Assembly (NCBI GenBank): GCA_030522415.1
Contig: CM060109.1
Span: forward strand, 5,056,655 to 5,120,654
Direction of reading: 5' to 3'
Source of the DNA: Channallabes apus
Lineage: Eukaryota; Chordata; Actinopteri; Siluriformes; Clariidae
Length of the DNA stretch: 64,000 bases
Shown here: one piece after another, positions 34,343 through 45,052 of the stretch
Position numbering within the stretch: the stretch's first letter is position 1
Layout of the letters: the number at the start of each line of letters is the position of its first letter
The notes under the pieces: model-generated
The model's input: only the letters and a program-made list of their open reading frames with translations
Told to the model about the DNA's origin: nothing
Databases searched by the model: none
Translations under genes and position numbers: made by a program

Positions 34343-35585
34343 TCAAGTGTGACGGGTTAGCCAGGGCAGGCCCAGGACAACAGTAGCATGTGATCCCTCC
34401 ATGATAAACAAAGAAGTTTGTTCTAAATGGTTGCCCGAGACCCTTAGCCCGATAAGGGGAGTTCTGTGTGTGATAGATGGGAGTTGGCTGCCGTCGAGTG
34501 CCTGAACTTTGAGGTGGGTCTCCAAGGGTAGCGCGGGGATTCCTAGGGTCTTGGCAGAAGTCGCATTGATCAGGTTGCGGTCTGAACCTGAATCAATCAG
34601 TGCCTGCACCAGGTGGGTCCATTGCTCATGGATGAGAAAAACTGGAAACAGGCGGCGTTGATCTGGGAATCTTCCTGGTGACACACCCTCCAATCCTCCC
34701 AGCTGGACTAGAAGACGCCCCCTTTTAACAGGGCAGTTCTTGAGTGATGACATGATTTTCCACAGTAGAAGCACGCACCATCCACTCTACGTCGTCGTCG
34801 TTCTTCAGGGGAAACGCGGGTCCTGTCCAGTCGCATGGGTCTCTCCTGAGGATTAGTTTGAGGGGAGCGAGATTGTGGGCAGTCTCTGGGTGGTGAGAAT
34901 CTGGTTAACTTTCCCAGGCGGAGACGTGAATCTACTCGGCCGGCCAGATCCATGAGATCTTGGAACGACGAGGGAAGTGGGAGATCAGCGTATCCTGGAG
35001 CGTCGCAGTCAGGCCTTCGAAGAAGGTATCACTTAGGGCCCGACCATTCCACCTGCTGGAGAGAGCTAGGGTCTGGAACTCTATGGCGTAGTCATAGGCT
35101 GAACGTGAACCTTGGTGAAGTTTTAACAGCTTGTGGCCTGCCTCCCTGCCATGACATGAGCGATAAAACACCCTCCTCATCTCTTTAGCGAAGTGCTCGT
35201 AGCTGGTGCAGCAGAAGTCATGAGCATCCCAGAGTGCAGTGCTCCATTCCCGAGCCCGACCTGAGAGGAGAGTTATCACGTATGCGACCTTGGAGCGTTC
35301 AATGGGAAATGTGGATGGCTGGAGCTCAAATATCAGCGTGCACTGAGAGAGGAAGGAGCGACAGGTGCTTGGATCTCCTTCATAGGTGGGGGGGGCAGGC
35401 AGTCGTGGTTCCCGTTGCGTGCAGGGGCCCCCACTTTGTGCCGGAGAGAGATGGAGCCGTTGCAGTTGGGAAATAACATCAGCCAGGGTTTGCTTGGTGT
35501 TGAGCAGCTCCTGCTGGTGAGCTCCGAGAAGTGCACCTTGACTCTCCAGCGTCGATTTCATGCAGTCAATATCTGCTGGATTCAT
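34343..35585 (-). pseudogene. Ty3/gypsy gag-protease fragment
   Basis: Minus strand, three frames. Gag starts MNPADIDCMKSTLESQGALL at 35585 directly after the LTR (35605), with the capsid-like region PPTYEGDPSTCRSFLSQC ... FAKEMRRVFYRSCHG ... ALSDTFFEGL, in the style of the Sushi/PEG10-related group. A frameshift near 34940 and another near 34750 split the CCHC zinc knuckle: ACFYCGKS in one frame, LKNCPVKRG in the next. The last frame holds an aspartic protease core, QALIDSGSDRNLINATSAKT, then VLGLPWLTRHT and a stop at about 34343. Reverse transcriptase, RNase H and integrase are absent. Gag packages element RNA; this copy can make no complete product. Confidence 0.9.
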
Positions 35586-35604
35586 TTCGCTGGCTGGATT
35601 ATTC

Positions 35605-36109
35605 TGTCACGGGGCGGAGCGGACGAGGTGAATCCAGGCGCAGATGAATGACAGCAACGTAAAACGAGAATACGGTCGGAATGCGGAAGCGGAGGTCAAT
35701 ACCGGGAGATCAGTCAGCGTTGCGTCAAAGCCAAATCATAAAACGAGAGCCGTAGTCAGAAGGGGAAGCGCAAGGTCAAAACCGGGAGATCAAAGGACGA
35801 GGCAAACAAAATCGAGACGAGAAACCGAAAGCAAAAACGAGAGACAAAAGCGGGCTTGGCAACGTGAAAGCAGGGGAAAATAAACGCGAGAGAATCGAGG
35901 CAAAAATACACAAGATAATCCAGCGATTTAAGCAGCGCACAGTGCGTGCTTAAATGCTGGAGTAATCAGACAGGGATTAGAGACAGGTGTGCAGACGGGG
36001 CGGAAACAGGGGCGTGGGAAAGGATGCAGTCAGACAGGAGTAAACATGAGCACATGGGGAAAGTGACAGCGTGGGGAAACAAACGGCCGACAGACCGTGA
36101 CTCGTGACA
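35605..36109 (-). mobile_element. 5' LTR of the gypsy fragment
   Basis: 505 bp with TGTCACG...CGTGACA ends, adjoining gag on the minus strand and therefore the 5' LTR. Close kin of the solo LTR 23972-24471. No second LTR was found, so the element is truncated at its 3' side. Confidence 0.9.
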
Positions 36110-36374
36110 GAGGCACAGTACCTGAGACATACGATCGGCCGCGGCCTGTTAAAGCTGGAAGAGAAAAAGATGTGACCTATAAATATCCTAAAATATCCAT
36201 GACCTACATCAAAAAAACAGTGCCTTTTTAGGAGTAGCAAATTATTATAGACAATTTGTACCTTACTTCTTCTCTATTGCAGCACCCCTCTCTACTTTTC
36301 TAAAATAGGCTATGTGTATTTGATTTTTATTGTTTTTTTTTATCTATATATGAATACACTTATATTTGGCCCAG

Positions 36375-36815
36375 TATTTTGTAATTCCCTTGTGCCACAT
36401 GGACAGCCCTGTCAAGACTCCACAAGACCTCTAGGGGTGTGTTGCGGTGTTTGGCACCAGGACGTTGACAGCAGATCCTTTGAGTGCTGTGAGTTATGGG
36501 GTTGGGCCTCCATGGATTGAACTTGTTTGTCCAGTGCATCCCATAGATGCTCGATGGGAATGGGATCAGGGGAAATTCATAGTCTGAGTCAGTTGCCTTC
36601 TGCTTTTTGCCTGCTGGGACCAGGGTGCGGTGGATGGTGGTGCACAGGGTGTTCTGGTACCTTTCTTTTGTGGCTGATGTTGACTCTATTCAGTGAGTTG
36701 TGCTGTATTGACTTTTCTGTGAAATTAGACCAGATGGGGACCTTTGATTCCCGTGGGCATGGGTGAGCCTTGGGGGCCCATGATCCTGTCACCAGTTTAC
36801 TGGTATACAATTGAT
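36375..36815 (-). mobile_element. Degraded Tc1-like element remnant, duplicate of 7843-8225
   Basis: Holds TTTGGCACCAGGACGTTGAC, GATGCTCGATGGGAATGGGA and CCTGTCACCAGTTTACTGGT. The last block and its right flank continue in register with 8205-8500 (TTTGACTACTGTAATTTGAA), showing common ancestry by duplication. Confidence 0.7.
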
Positions 36816-39424
36816 AATCAATTATAATGTGATTATGTTTTGCTGTGGTAGTGTTACCGCTGATCAATGTACTAGGAGTACAAACCCAACCTTGTTGATG
36901 AAAACAAAAACAACTTTTTTTCAGCTGAAAGATTTGAATAGGAAATCGTAATGCTACAGGCACAGGATTATGTTTTTACTTTACCTTCTTACTTTCAAAA
37001 TTTGACTACTGTAATTTGAATGAAGTGTCATTGTGTCACCTGTAGTGTTGGAAATAGTGTGCTTATTGATTTATAATATCTTTAACCATAATATATAGGT
37101 TTATATAAAATGAAGAGAAAGATGGGAAAGAACATGATGGTCTTTACCTGTTTTGGTTATCTATATAAATAAAAGAAAGGTTTTGTCTGTACATTGGTCA
37201 GAACTTTTAATGACATTTTCATGACATCATTATGTTTTATACATTGGAGGACCCCAAACCAGTCTAAAAAAATATGTCTGTTTGTATGTTGTAATAAGTC
37301 TAGACAGCAGTCAGCACCTCCGTTAGCTGTATTAGCTACAAAAATCACTACATAGAGTTAGGAAAGAAAGTCACAACTCTGCTTTATTGTAGAATAAGTA
37401 CTGGTTCTAAAGGCAATAGAGGCAATCACTAAATTAGTTAACCTGTTGTTCATATATTAATAGAGCAAATAAACGTTTTGGTACCCTGCACAACTCATCA
37501 CAAAAACCTTGATTTAGCAAATCCCACTGATGCAATAGTAGTAATATTCTTTTTCTGTATCCTTCTCTTTTTCCCAACAAAGAATATTTCGATCATTATA
37601 TCAATGCAAATTTGTTATGACCTCAGTAGAGGTAATTGTTAAGAGCTCAGTAGAGCACAGTAACTACACCTTACACCCTCTTTTGAGCTTGGTGTGAATT
37701 CTGTCACGTTTGTTAGCGTTGTTAGTGTCAGAAGAAAAATAGCAGCATGGTAAAGTAAAATGTCCTGCCGCCTCCTGACATTAATGCCTCAGAAACCTCT
37801 TGGCATCGATTATTTAGTGCCATTATGGGGACATTACTGGGTTTTATCACCTCCTTACCATTTCAGCAGCATTCGGCAGTCAAAAATCCTCGTATTAAAT
37901 CTAGATGGTAGTAATAACAAAATTAACAGAGATATTTTAAAGAAAAAAAGTCATGATTTATTGAAATATAAATTACATGTTAAAGTTTGATGCACAATAA
38001 AAGTGTCTCACTCATCACTTGACAGATGAGTGCCTAATGCCAGCTTGGCACTGCCAATTGGTACTGATTGCAACAACTTTGGAGCCAATTTCAAATTCCA
38101 TTTGTATAAGTGAATTTTTACACGCTGAAATCATTTTGAGACAAATGTGATTTAATGTGATTAACTTTCCGATTACCAAACAGGCTGATGATGAAAGAAG
38201 TACAACTAAGCATTGTAAAAAGGTGTAATATACTCAACATTTTTTTTCTATTAATAATAATAATACATGATTAAAAAAGTATTCAATTAATACATTGTGT
38301 TCCTTTGTATTAATAAAATAGACAAATAGTTCTGCCATCCGACAGACAGACATGTACTTGGTCGTCAACCTGAAATAGTAACACTGAAAAAGCTAAGCAG
38401 ATTATTTTTAACTTAAACATTTTAACTATTTAACAAACTAATTTCCGATCAAAGACGGGTACTTACACTAGTCAGAGATAAAATGTTGTACTGTAGCTCT
38501 CTCATAGATTTAGAAAAAAGTTGTAAATCTATAGGGTGAGAGCACTACTGAACATTAAAAATCTGCCTTATCTCTGCATTTGAATATACAGATGAGCTGC
38601 TGGAACAGTCAGAGGTTTTTGTAAAAAAAAAATAATAATAAATAAAAAAGCTGCAGTACATTGCAAAGCAAGCAAGAAAATGACCAATAATGATAAAATG
38701 TAAAGAACGGAAAACTAATAATCTAATATTTTGCCAAAATAATGAGGCATAAATACTCATTGCTGTAGTTATAACATTAATCACTCCAAAAATGTGCTTA
38801 TTATTCAGCCGTGGTAATTGTCTCATTCATTGTCTTGTGACTGCATTTTTTTCTCCCTGTTGTGATTATGTGCACCCGTTGTCTCTGAGTTTGTGGTTAG
38901 CTGGTTTATTTAAGTCCTGTTGTGTTTTTTTGTAGTTGCAAAGGCTTGTCTATGTACATACACATGTACAAAGATGAGTTTCTTTCTCATGTTTAGTTCC
39001 TGATTTTTATTCGGCACTTGTATTATCATTTATAATTATACATTAATCCTTGTCCCTTGTTGCCTGACTGTTTTATGAATGATATCGCCCACAATAAGAA
39101 TGATTGGACTTGCTCAAATAATGTACGTGCTGATTTTGTATATGTACATCCCTTGTTACTGTGCATTTCTCCTCTATGATCTTCATCTTCTGTGATTCAG
39201 TGCACATCCTGTTTTTTAAATTTTTTTAAATTTTATTATATTATATATAATTATTTAACAACTTGATAAAATGATTGCCTACACAATGTTTTCATTAACC
39301 CAAATTAGTAACTAGTGGCTTGAAATGTGGTTTAAAGGAAAGTGTTTGTGTTGAATACACATAGTTACAGTGGTTAGGCTACATTGGAAAACTTAAGTAG
39401 TCGTGACCTGACCCAATATACGTA
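36816..39424. other. Upstream flank of gene B, diverged duplicate of gene A flank
   Basis: No gene. 36960-37070 matches 8410-8510, 38540-38620 matches 9535-9610, and 38845-39075 matches 9950-10200. Between these are unalignable AT-rich stretches. Short open frames, for example 38545-38826 minus, are low-complexity. Confidence 0.55.
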
Positions 39425-39976
39425 CACTACCGTTCAAAAGTTTGGAGTCACTTTCTAACTCCATGATCATTTTTGATTTTTATTTCTTTCTACATTGTAA
39501 AGTTTTGCTGAAGTCGTCCAAAAACTGCATGAATCTCCTTTGAACAGTTGATATTGAGATGTTTCTGCTACTTCTGCTCTGTAAAGACTTCATAACACCT
39601 CTAATCTGAGCTGCTGTTAATTGGTCATTTTTCAGGCTGATAACTCTAAATGAACTTCTCGTCTGCAGCAGAGGTAGGTTTTGGTCTCGTCCTCCTGGGA
39701 CGGCCTTCATGAGAGACAGTTTCATTATGGTGCTGGACGGATTTTGCAAATGCACTTGACAATACTGTTCTTACAAGAACTATTACAGAAAGGCCGACCT
39801 CTGTGTCTTACAATAACAACTAACTGCTGTTTTTCTTGTTGTTACGTAATTACCTAATTCCATATGTGTTATTTTATAGTTTTGAAATTCACAGTATTGT
39901 TGTAGAATGTAGAAAGTAAATCACTAAACAAAAACAAAGAAATTTGCAAGTGATCTAAAACTTTTCAACGGTAGTG
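39425..39976 (-). mobile_element. Tc1-derived MITE with TA TSD and transposase trace
   Basis: Ends CACTACCGTTCAAAAGTTT and inverse CACTACCGTTGAAAAGTTTT, flanked by TA at 39423-39424 and 39977-39978; 552 bp. The minus-strand frame 39755-39480 retains transposase N-terminal helix-turn-helix sequence (RDQNLPLLQTRSSFRVISLK, LTAAQIRGVM, ISISTVQRRF), so it is a deletion derivative of a known type of fish Tc1 element. It sits in the gene B upstream flank and is absent from the gene A flank. Confidence 0.88.
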
Positions 39977-40082
39977 TATGTGCAAATTAATCAGGTTTAC
40001 TAATTCTGAGTTTCATTGAGTTGCTTTCCAAACACTACAAATACAATATCCGTACTAAATTTCACAGTGTTTGGCAACACTG

Positions 40083-40206
40083 TTGTTGACCTGATGATGA
40101 TGTTTTGCTGAGGCTAATTTGCATGTGATTTTCATTTGTTTTCAGTCAAGTTGAAGTCAGAAAGTTGTGAACTTTCGAGTAAATGTTTACAGACCTTAAC
40201 AGCACA
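40083..40206 (+). promoter_or_regulatory. Upstream/5'-UTR block of gene B, separated from its gene
   Basis: Matches 10471-10600: CCTGATGATGATGTTTTGCT, GGCTAATTTGCATGTGATTT, TTTTCAGTCA, GAAGTCAGAAAGTTGTGA, then AAATGTTTACAGACCTTAAC. It breaks off at the TA of 40207-40208 where the 4.8-kb element begins. The remaining 11 bp of the leader reappear at 45042-45052 next to the coding region. Confidence 0.75.
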
Positions 40207-40469
40207 TACAGTGGGAGCCACGCCAAATAGCCGCGACAGTGTGGCTGAAGTGTGAATGGCGTGTGAATGGCCTTTGCACGCCGTAATCCCCCCTCCCTTT
40301 TCTGGCCGAAAGGCGTGTCAAGATTTCACAGTAAACATGCCCATTCAAGCCCTATTTATTCATTTACCTGGTGCCACCACTAGATGGCGCTTCGTTCTCA
40401 ATAACACGTTAAAACAAGCCAGCTGCGCTGAGTTGCAATCACGTGATTTTAACAACCCGCCTCCACCCC

Positions 40470-40535
40470 CGCCGAACTGACGCTACCAAACTACAGAGAT
40501 GAAGATGGCGGCTTAACGGACTATTCGTGGTAAGT
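40470..40535 (+). promoter_or_regulatory. YY1-type start site with splice donor
   Basis: GAAGATGGCGGC at 40501-40512 is a full YY1 consensus, common just inside the 5' end of vertebrate housekeeping transcripts. CCGCCTCCACCCCCGCC precedes it and CGTG|GTAAGTGAT, a strong donor, follows at 40529/40530. The only ATGs give a five-codon frame (MKMAA). Inferred to be a promoter and non-coding first exon. Confidence 0.55.
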
Positions 40536-41500
40536 GATATTTTATTTTATAAAATGTGTTCGGGGTAGTTTACAGTTTATTTCCCAGTTTAGTTTTTTAT
40601 TGGCCGTTTTAAATATCACTGGCAGCACCAGCAGCGGTCAGATGTGACTTTAGAGAACTTAATGTTTTGTTTACCAAGTCTGGAGTTAATATTACAGCTT
40701 ACTGTCAGTGTCACACACTCACAATGTCACTCCACTTTAACTCAAAAACATGCTCAAGCTTCGACAATACTATTAATGTCCCTATTACAAGAGCTGCACT
40801 ACCCAATGAAGAGTGTTTGTGTTCTCTGTAAATACTGAGAGAATCTCACCGCGTGTTGGCTGGATAAATTCAGCGCTTATTTATTCTCTGGTTAAGAGTT
40901 AATCTGCAGGTTATTTCTGTGACTGTAATATAATGTGATGCAGTTGATGAGGGACACAGACTGAGGGGAGCTGTACAGGAGCTAGTAACGCTCATCACCC
41001 GGTTTATATTTTATACACTTTGTCCGGGACTTTCCGCGGTAGCGCGAGCGCTTAGTTAACGAGCTGGATAACAACACAGAAGTGTTTATCAGTTAGGAGG
41101 AGGAGGAGGGGGGGGGGGAGGTGTGTGTGTGTGTGTGTGAGGGGCTTCAGTAAGTTATAGTTTAGCTTCAGGGATGAAGTAATGCTCATATACGAGTGTT
41201 ATATCGCTTAACTTATTTGTATGAGAAGCGCATTAAGTAAATTCTCGGTTAATTTAATTCAGACGATAATACAGACAGTCACTGGTTAACACTAGCACTG
41301 TTCACTGGTTAACACTAACACTGTTCACTGGTTAACACTAACACTGTTCACTGGTTAACATTAGCACAGGCAGTTTATTTACATTACAGAATCCCCAAAA
41401 CAGTATTTTACACACTCTGTGGTAAATAGGTTTATTAATATATATTATTTTTATTAGAACTATATGTTCTGTAAAGTTTATTTATCTTTGTCTTCACTAG

Positions 41501-41910
41501 AGGATTGGGGGGTCAGACGGCTGACGGCTGGACTTTTGGAGCTACAGGACTGGAGGAGCCTGAACAAGCTGTTGAGGGAGCTGTAGGAGGGATGACGTCA
41601 CAGTCGGACAGCTTTAGAATGATGTCTGATCAGGTCTACTGTATATTCTGAACATAGAACTGCAAAATGTCTGATACAGTACTTTGGGGGAAACAAAGAC
41701 TTAAACTGTTCCATGTTTAATAGTTTTGATATTTGAAAAATTAATATTTTAATGTAAAAGGACTATAGATAGAGACTTATAAGCAGCTGGTGTATCCGGG
41801 TAGTTTAATGAACTTTAAGCAAAAAGACAACATGTATTCATCTGTTTTATATAAATTACTGTTTTAACTTTGACTAGTTTTGGAAGAATAAATTGAATTG
41901 TTAAAGTCAT
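41501..41910 (+). ncRNA. Candidate second exon of a spliced non-coding transcript
   Basis: Preceded by a pyrimidine-rich acceptor TTTGTCTTCACTAG ending at 41500, about 970 bp after the donor at 40530. It begins AGGATTGGGG and contains ATGACGTCAC (CRE-like) and a 19-codon frame only. An AATAAA lies near 41887. Not recognised as any gene. The pairing of donor and acceptor is inferred from spacing and quality alone. Confidence 0.4.
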
Positions 41911-42683
41911 GTTTGCGTGTTTTAATTTTGGGGGATTGTTTGGGTATTTAAAAATTGTTTAGTTGAACCAACAACTTCAATGGGCAAAAAATGGGACACA
42001 ACTTTGTTTTAAATAGTCAAAGAGTTGGGCTGAAAATAATAATAATTATTATTGATCATAGAAACAAATGAAACCAGTTAAACACTTGATTATTTGTGTT
42101 TGTGATTATGTGACCCATAATATTTTTTTCTCAGTATAAATAAATGTTTTGGGTTTTAAGAACTCCAAAAGAGCAACGACAAACTTGGTATTCTCCATTG
42201 AGGTTTCTCACCTTCCACTCCTGAGTATGACATGGTGTTAATTGCTCTGTGTGTGTGTGTGTTTTTGGCGGGGGGATGGGTGTGTGTGTGTTTTCGGCTG
42301 TTCAGCAGTTCTAAACACAAGCACAGTTTTTGTCCTTAACTAAAATACTTCAATACGTTAATAATGAATTTATTTTGTTGAATAAGGTAATAAGCGATAT
42401 TTAAACCAAACCAGTAAGTTAAGTAAGTGTTCCATACATTAAAGTACTGTGTATAACCAAGTGCCCTAGCAAACACAGTTACAGTTTACAGTACAAACAG
42501 AGTGTGTGCGCTGGTGGAAGGTGAGTGAGAATACTCATTTACAAGACAAAAGACGGTCAGAGGCAGGGACGTTCTAGACCAGACAACACGGGGTGGGGGG
42601 AGGGGGGGGCATCATGTTCGAGCACTGTTTTTACCTGGCCTTACTGTATAGTAACAGTATTGTATTTGCTGAATTGTGTTGAG

Positions 42684-42735
42684 GCACGCAAACCCCCTGA
42701 CCACAATAAGGTGGCAATCCCTCAGGGGGAAACAA

Positions 42736-42783
<48 letters not shown>

Positions 42784-42990
42784 TAATAATATATATATAT
42801 TAAATATATATATATATATATATATATAATTATATAAAAAAATATCCTTAATCCAGATTTTATCAATCAATGACATAACATTTATCTAAGCTGGATGGTC
42901 AAATTCTCAAAAACGTTTAACCTAAAGTAAGACTTAACACACTATAACTAAAATATTTACAAAACTGAAAGGTTGTCTTATGAATAATAA
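42684..42990 (-). repeat. Retroelement-like leader repeat, copy in 4.8-kb element
   Basis: Same sequence as 20897-21140 on both sides of an expanded poly-A/(TA)n tract (42735-42840): GCACGCAAACCCCCTGACCA before it and CCTTAATCCAGATTTTATCA after it. Overlapping minus-strand frames rich in Ile/Tyr/Phe are microsatellite translations. Confidence 0.65.
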
Positions 42991-43220
42991 AAAATACAAA
43001 CTAAATTAAAACAGATGGGCTGTTGAACAGATCATAATATGTTTTATGTTTTCTGATTATAAATGATATATGGGTTGATTTTAGAAAGGTTAAATGAAAT
43101 AGCTAGTTTTGGTCATGTCAGTCCAGTAACTATACTATGTAAAAGTAATTATAATATGACTTAATTAAGGGCAGGACCTAACCTAATGTTAATAATTTAC
43201 ACCATGATAACATTAGTATT

Positions 43221-43869
43221 CGTGTTTTTGTATATATTTTTAAATGTTCAAATGAACGTTTCAGAGTATATAATTTGTCGTGTCTGTGATTGAGACCCAT
43301 GAGTTAAATTGAAATATTTTTTATAGGTAGTAAGCCAGGTTTTAGTAACCTTGGATAAATCAGCATGAAAGCCCTCTCTCGCGCACACGCTCTCACGCTA
43401 TCTCTCGCACTCACACACACACACACACACACACTGTGCGCACACAGACACACACAAATAATACATGAAATCGCATAAAACCAAATGAAACTAGGGTAAA
43501 AAATATGAGCAGTAAAATACAGTAGTATCCTGTAGGTGATTCCTGTCCTGTGATAACAGGCACTAACACTCTAGAACTGTTTACTTCTGTTAGGTTTGTT
43601 TTCAAGTGTGAATGTTTATGGGGATTAAATCTGTCTCTGCTGCCGCATCTATACACCGTTGTGATAAGTGATTTGTGCCCCATCAGATCTTTAATGTGGG
43701 ACATTATGCTGGTTAAATGACTAAAGACACACTGATCCGTATGGACAGATATTTGTTCCAGATATTATGCGCCATTAATCAATTTGTTATGCCAATTTGA
43801 CTTTCAGTGAAAACATCAAAAATATAACGAAAACAAACCAAAGCAGAAGTTACATTTTAAGCTTTACTT
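43221..43869 (+). repeat. Module copy 1 within 4.8-kb element
   Basis: Shares AACGTTTCAGAGTATATAAT, a CA microsatellite, ATCTGTCTCTGCTGCCGCAT, GTGATAAGTGATTTGTGCCC and AGAAGTTACATTTTAAGCTT with 44035-44470 and 47220-47890. Confidence 0.8.
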
Positions 43870-44012
43870 TCAAATTCAAATTTGATTTTTCACATACACA
43901 GCGCGATATGCAGTAAAATACTTCGCATGCTTTAGGTGAGGCTCGAACTCGGCATTGCTTCACCTGGACCGCTTTATAAGTGTCACGCGCTAACCGATTG
44001 CGCCACGGGAGC
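43870..44012 (-). repeat. SINE-like unit headed by tRNA-Ile(UAU)
   Basis: On the minus strand the tRNA head (44012-43928) runs into AAGTATTTTACTGCATATCG, then TGTGTATGTG and AAATTTGAATTTGAA. The same tail lies behind the tRNA-His at 49079-49281. It sits exactly between two module copies. Confidence 0.75.
43928..44012 (-). tRNA. tRNA-Ile(UAU)-like, with intron-like insert, probably pseudogene
   Basis: The 5' half GCTCCCGTGGCGCAATCGGT then TAGCGCG is a standard D-arm/A-box. The anticodon region CTTATAA is followed by an intron-like insert ending GAAGCAATG, as in vertebrate intron-containing tRNA-Ile(UAU). The B box GAGTTCGAGCC is intact. About six bases before the T stem are missing and the acceptor stem is mismatched (CTCCCG against CTAAAG), so it is unlikely to function. 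Confidence 0.75.
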
Positions 44013-44034
44013 CACACGGAAGTTGGTCTTGTCA

Positions 44035-45041
44035 GAGTATCCTCTCTCTCGTGCACACACACACACACACACACATTAAATTGCGTAAAACCCAATGAAA
44101 TATAAGCAGTAAAAAAAAAATCAGTAAAAATACATTAGTATAACACGCGCTAACCCTCTGGAACTTTTTTACTATTGTTTCCAAGTGTTTATGGGGATTT
44201 AATCTGTCTCTGCTGCCGCATCCATTCACAGTTGTGATAAGTGATTAATGCCCCATCAGATCTTTTGACGGGGGAGCGTTATGCATGATTAAATGACTAA
44301 AGAAATACTGATCCATATGGGCAGATATTTATTCCAGGTTGCATGCGGCATTAATTGCCTCTTATGCCACTTGTAGACTATCAGTGAAAAAAATCAGCGA
44401 AAACATCATCAAAAATATAACGAAAACAAACCCAAGCAGACGTTACATTTTGAGCTTTACTTTGCAGCAAAATATTATCTATCAGTATATTAAATGGAAC
44501 GGGGTAAAATACACAGTAATATAGAATACTGTACGTAGCCCGCATTTTTATTCCGTACCTACAATGATCGGTATAGACAAATTACAGCCGCTACCGTGTC
44601 TTTAAGGATCATTTCAGGATGTCTTAAAAATATTTCACTAACTAATTTTATTAATTCATTATTAAATAATAAATAGCATAATCATCATGGGTTGTGTATT
44701 GAGTGATTTAACAAATCTGTTTTATTAATCGGTTTGTTGTTGTTTTTTCATCTATTTATGAAACTATGTTGACAATGCAAGAACTGTCTGTATATTAAAG
44801 ATACGGTATTGGGCTTCCTGGACACTGCAGTTAACTGTGCCAGTCAATGCTCCATCTGGCGGAATTATACGGCATTGCAACCATCTTTTTAGAAAGCGCA
44901 TGGGGGCGTTTATGGGGCGGGGCATCGTTAAGTGCGTCATCGCGGGGGATCACATTCCATGCACGAAGCCTGCATTAACCCTTCATGGATCTGCCACGGA
45001 GCGGTCATGCTCCAGGCGGCTGTTTGACGTGGCTCCCACTG
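44035..45041 (+). repeat. Module copy 2 and right terminus of 4.8-kb element
   Basis: Repeats module copy 1, then continues to the right inverted repeat through CAATGCTCCATCTGGCGGAA, CGCATGGGGGCGTTTATGGG and CTCCAGGCGGCTGTTTGACG. The GTG-initiated in-frame extension upstream of gene B's ATG is this terminal sequence and not lectin. Confidence 0.85.
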
Positions 45042-45052
45042 TAACAGCAAAG

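Larger units (their letters stand above)
40209..45041. mobile_element. 4.8-kb TIR element inserted in the gene B leader, TA TSD
   Basis: The ends form a 26-bp inverted repeat with two mismatches, CAGTGGGAGCCACG and then CAAA(T/C)AGCCGC, flanked by TA (40207-40208, 45042-45043). Removing it and one TA restores AGCACATAACAGCAAAGATG, which aligns with the leader of gene C (GACACATTACAGCAGAAATG). No transposase was found, so it is non-autonomous or its superfamily is unrecognised. Cargo: a CpG-rich start with a YY1-type site and splice donor (40497-40535), a downstream exon with polyA signal, a retroelement-leader repeat (42684-42990), two tandem copies of a roughly 0.5-kb module, and a tRNA-Ile-headed SINE. 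Confidence 0.85.

Noticed and set aside
34952..35651. Plus-strand frames of 78-80 codons
   Set aside because: Antisense shadows of the gypsy gag on the minus strand.
42612..42876. Ile/Tyr/Phe-rich minus-strand frames that look like membrane proteins
   Set aside because: Translation of poly-A and (TA)n tracts.
44837..45052. 72-codon N-terminal extension of lectin gene B
   Set aside because: It begins with GTG, consists of the transposon's right terminus, and has no counterpart in genes A or C.
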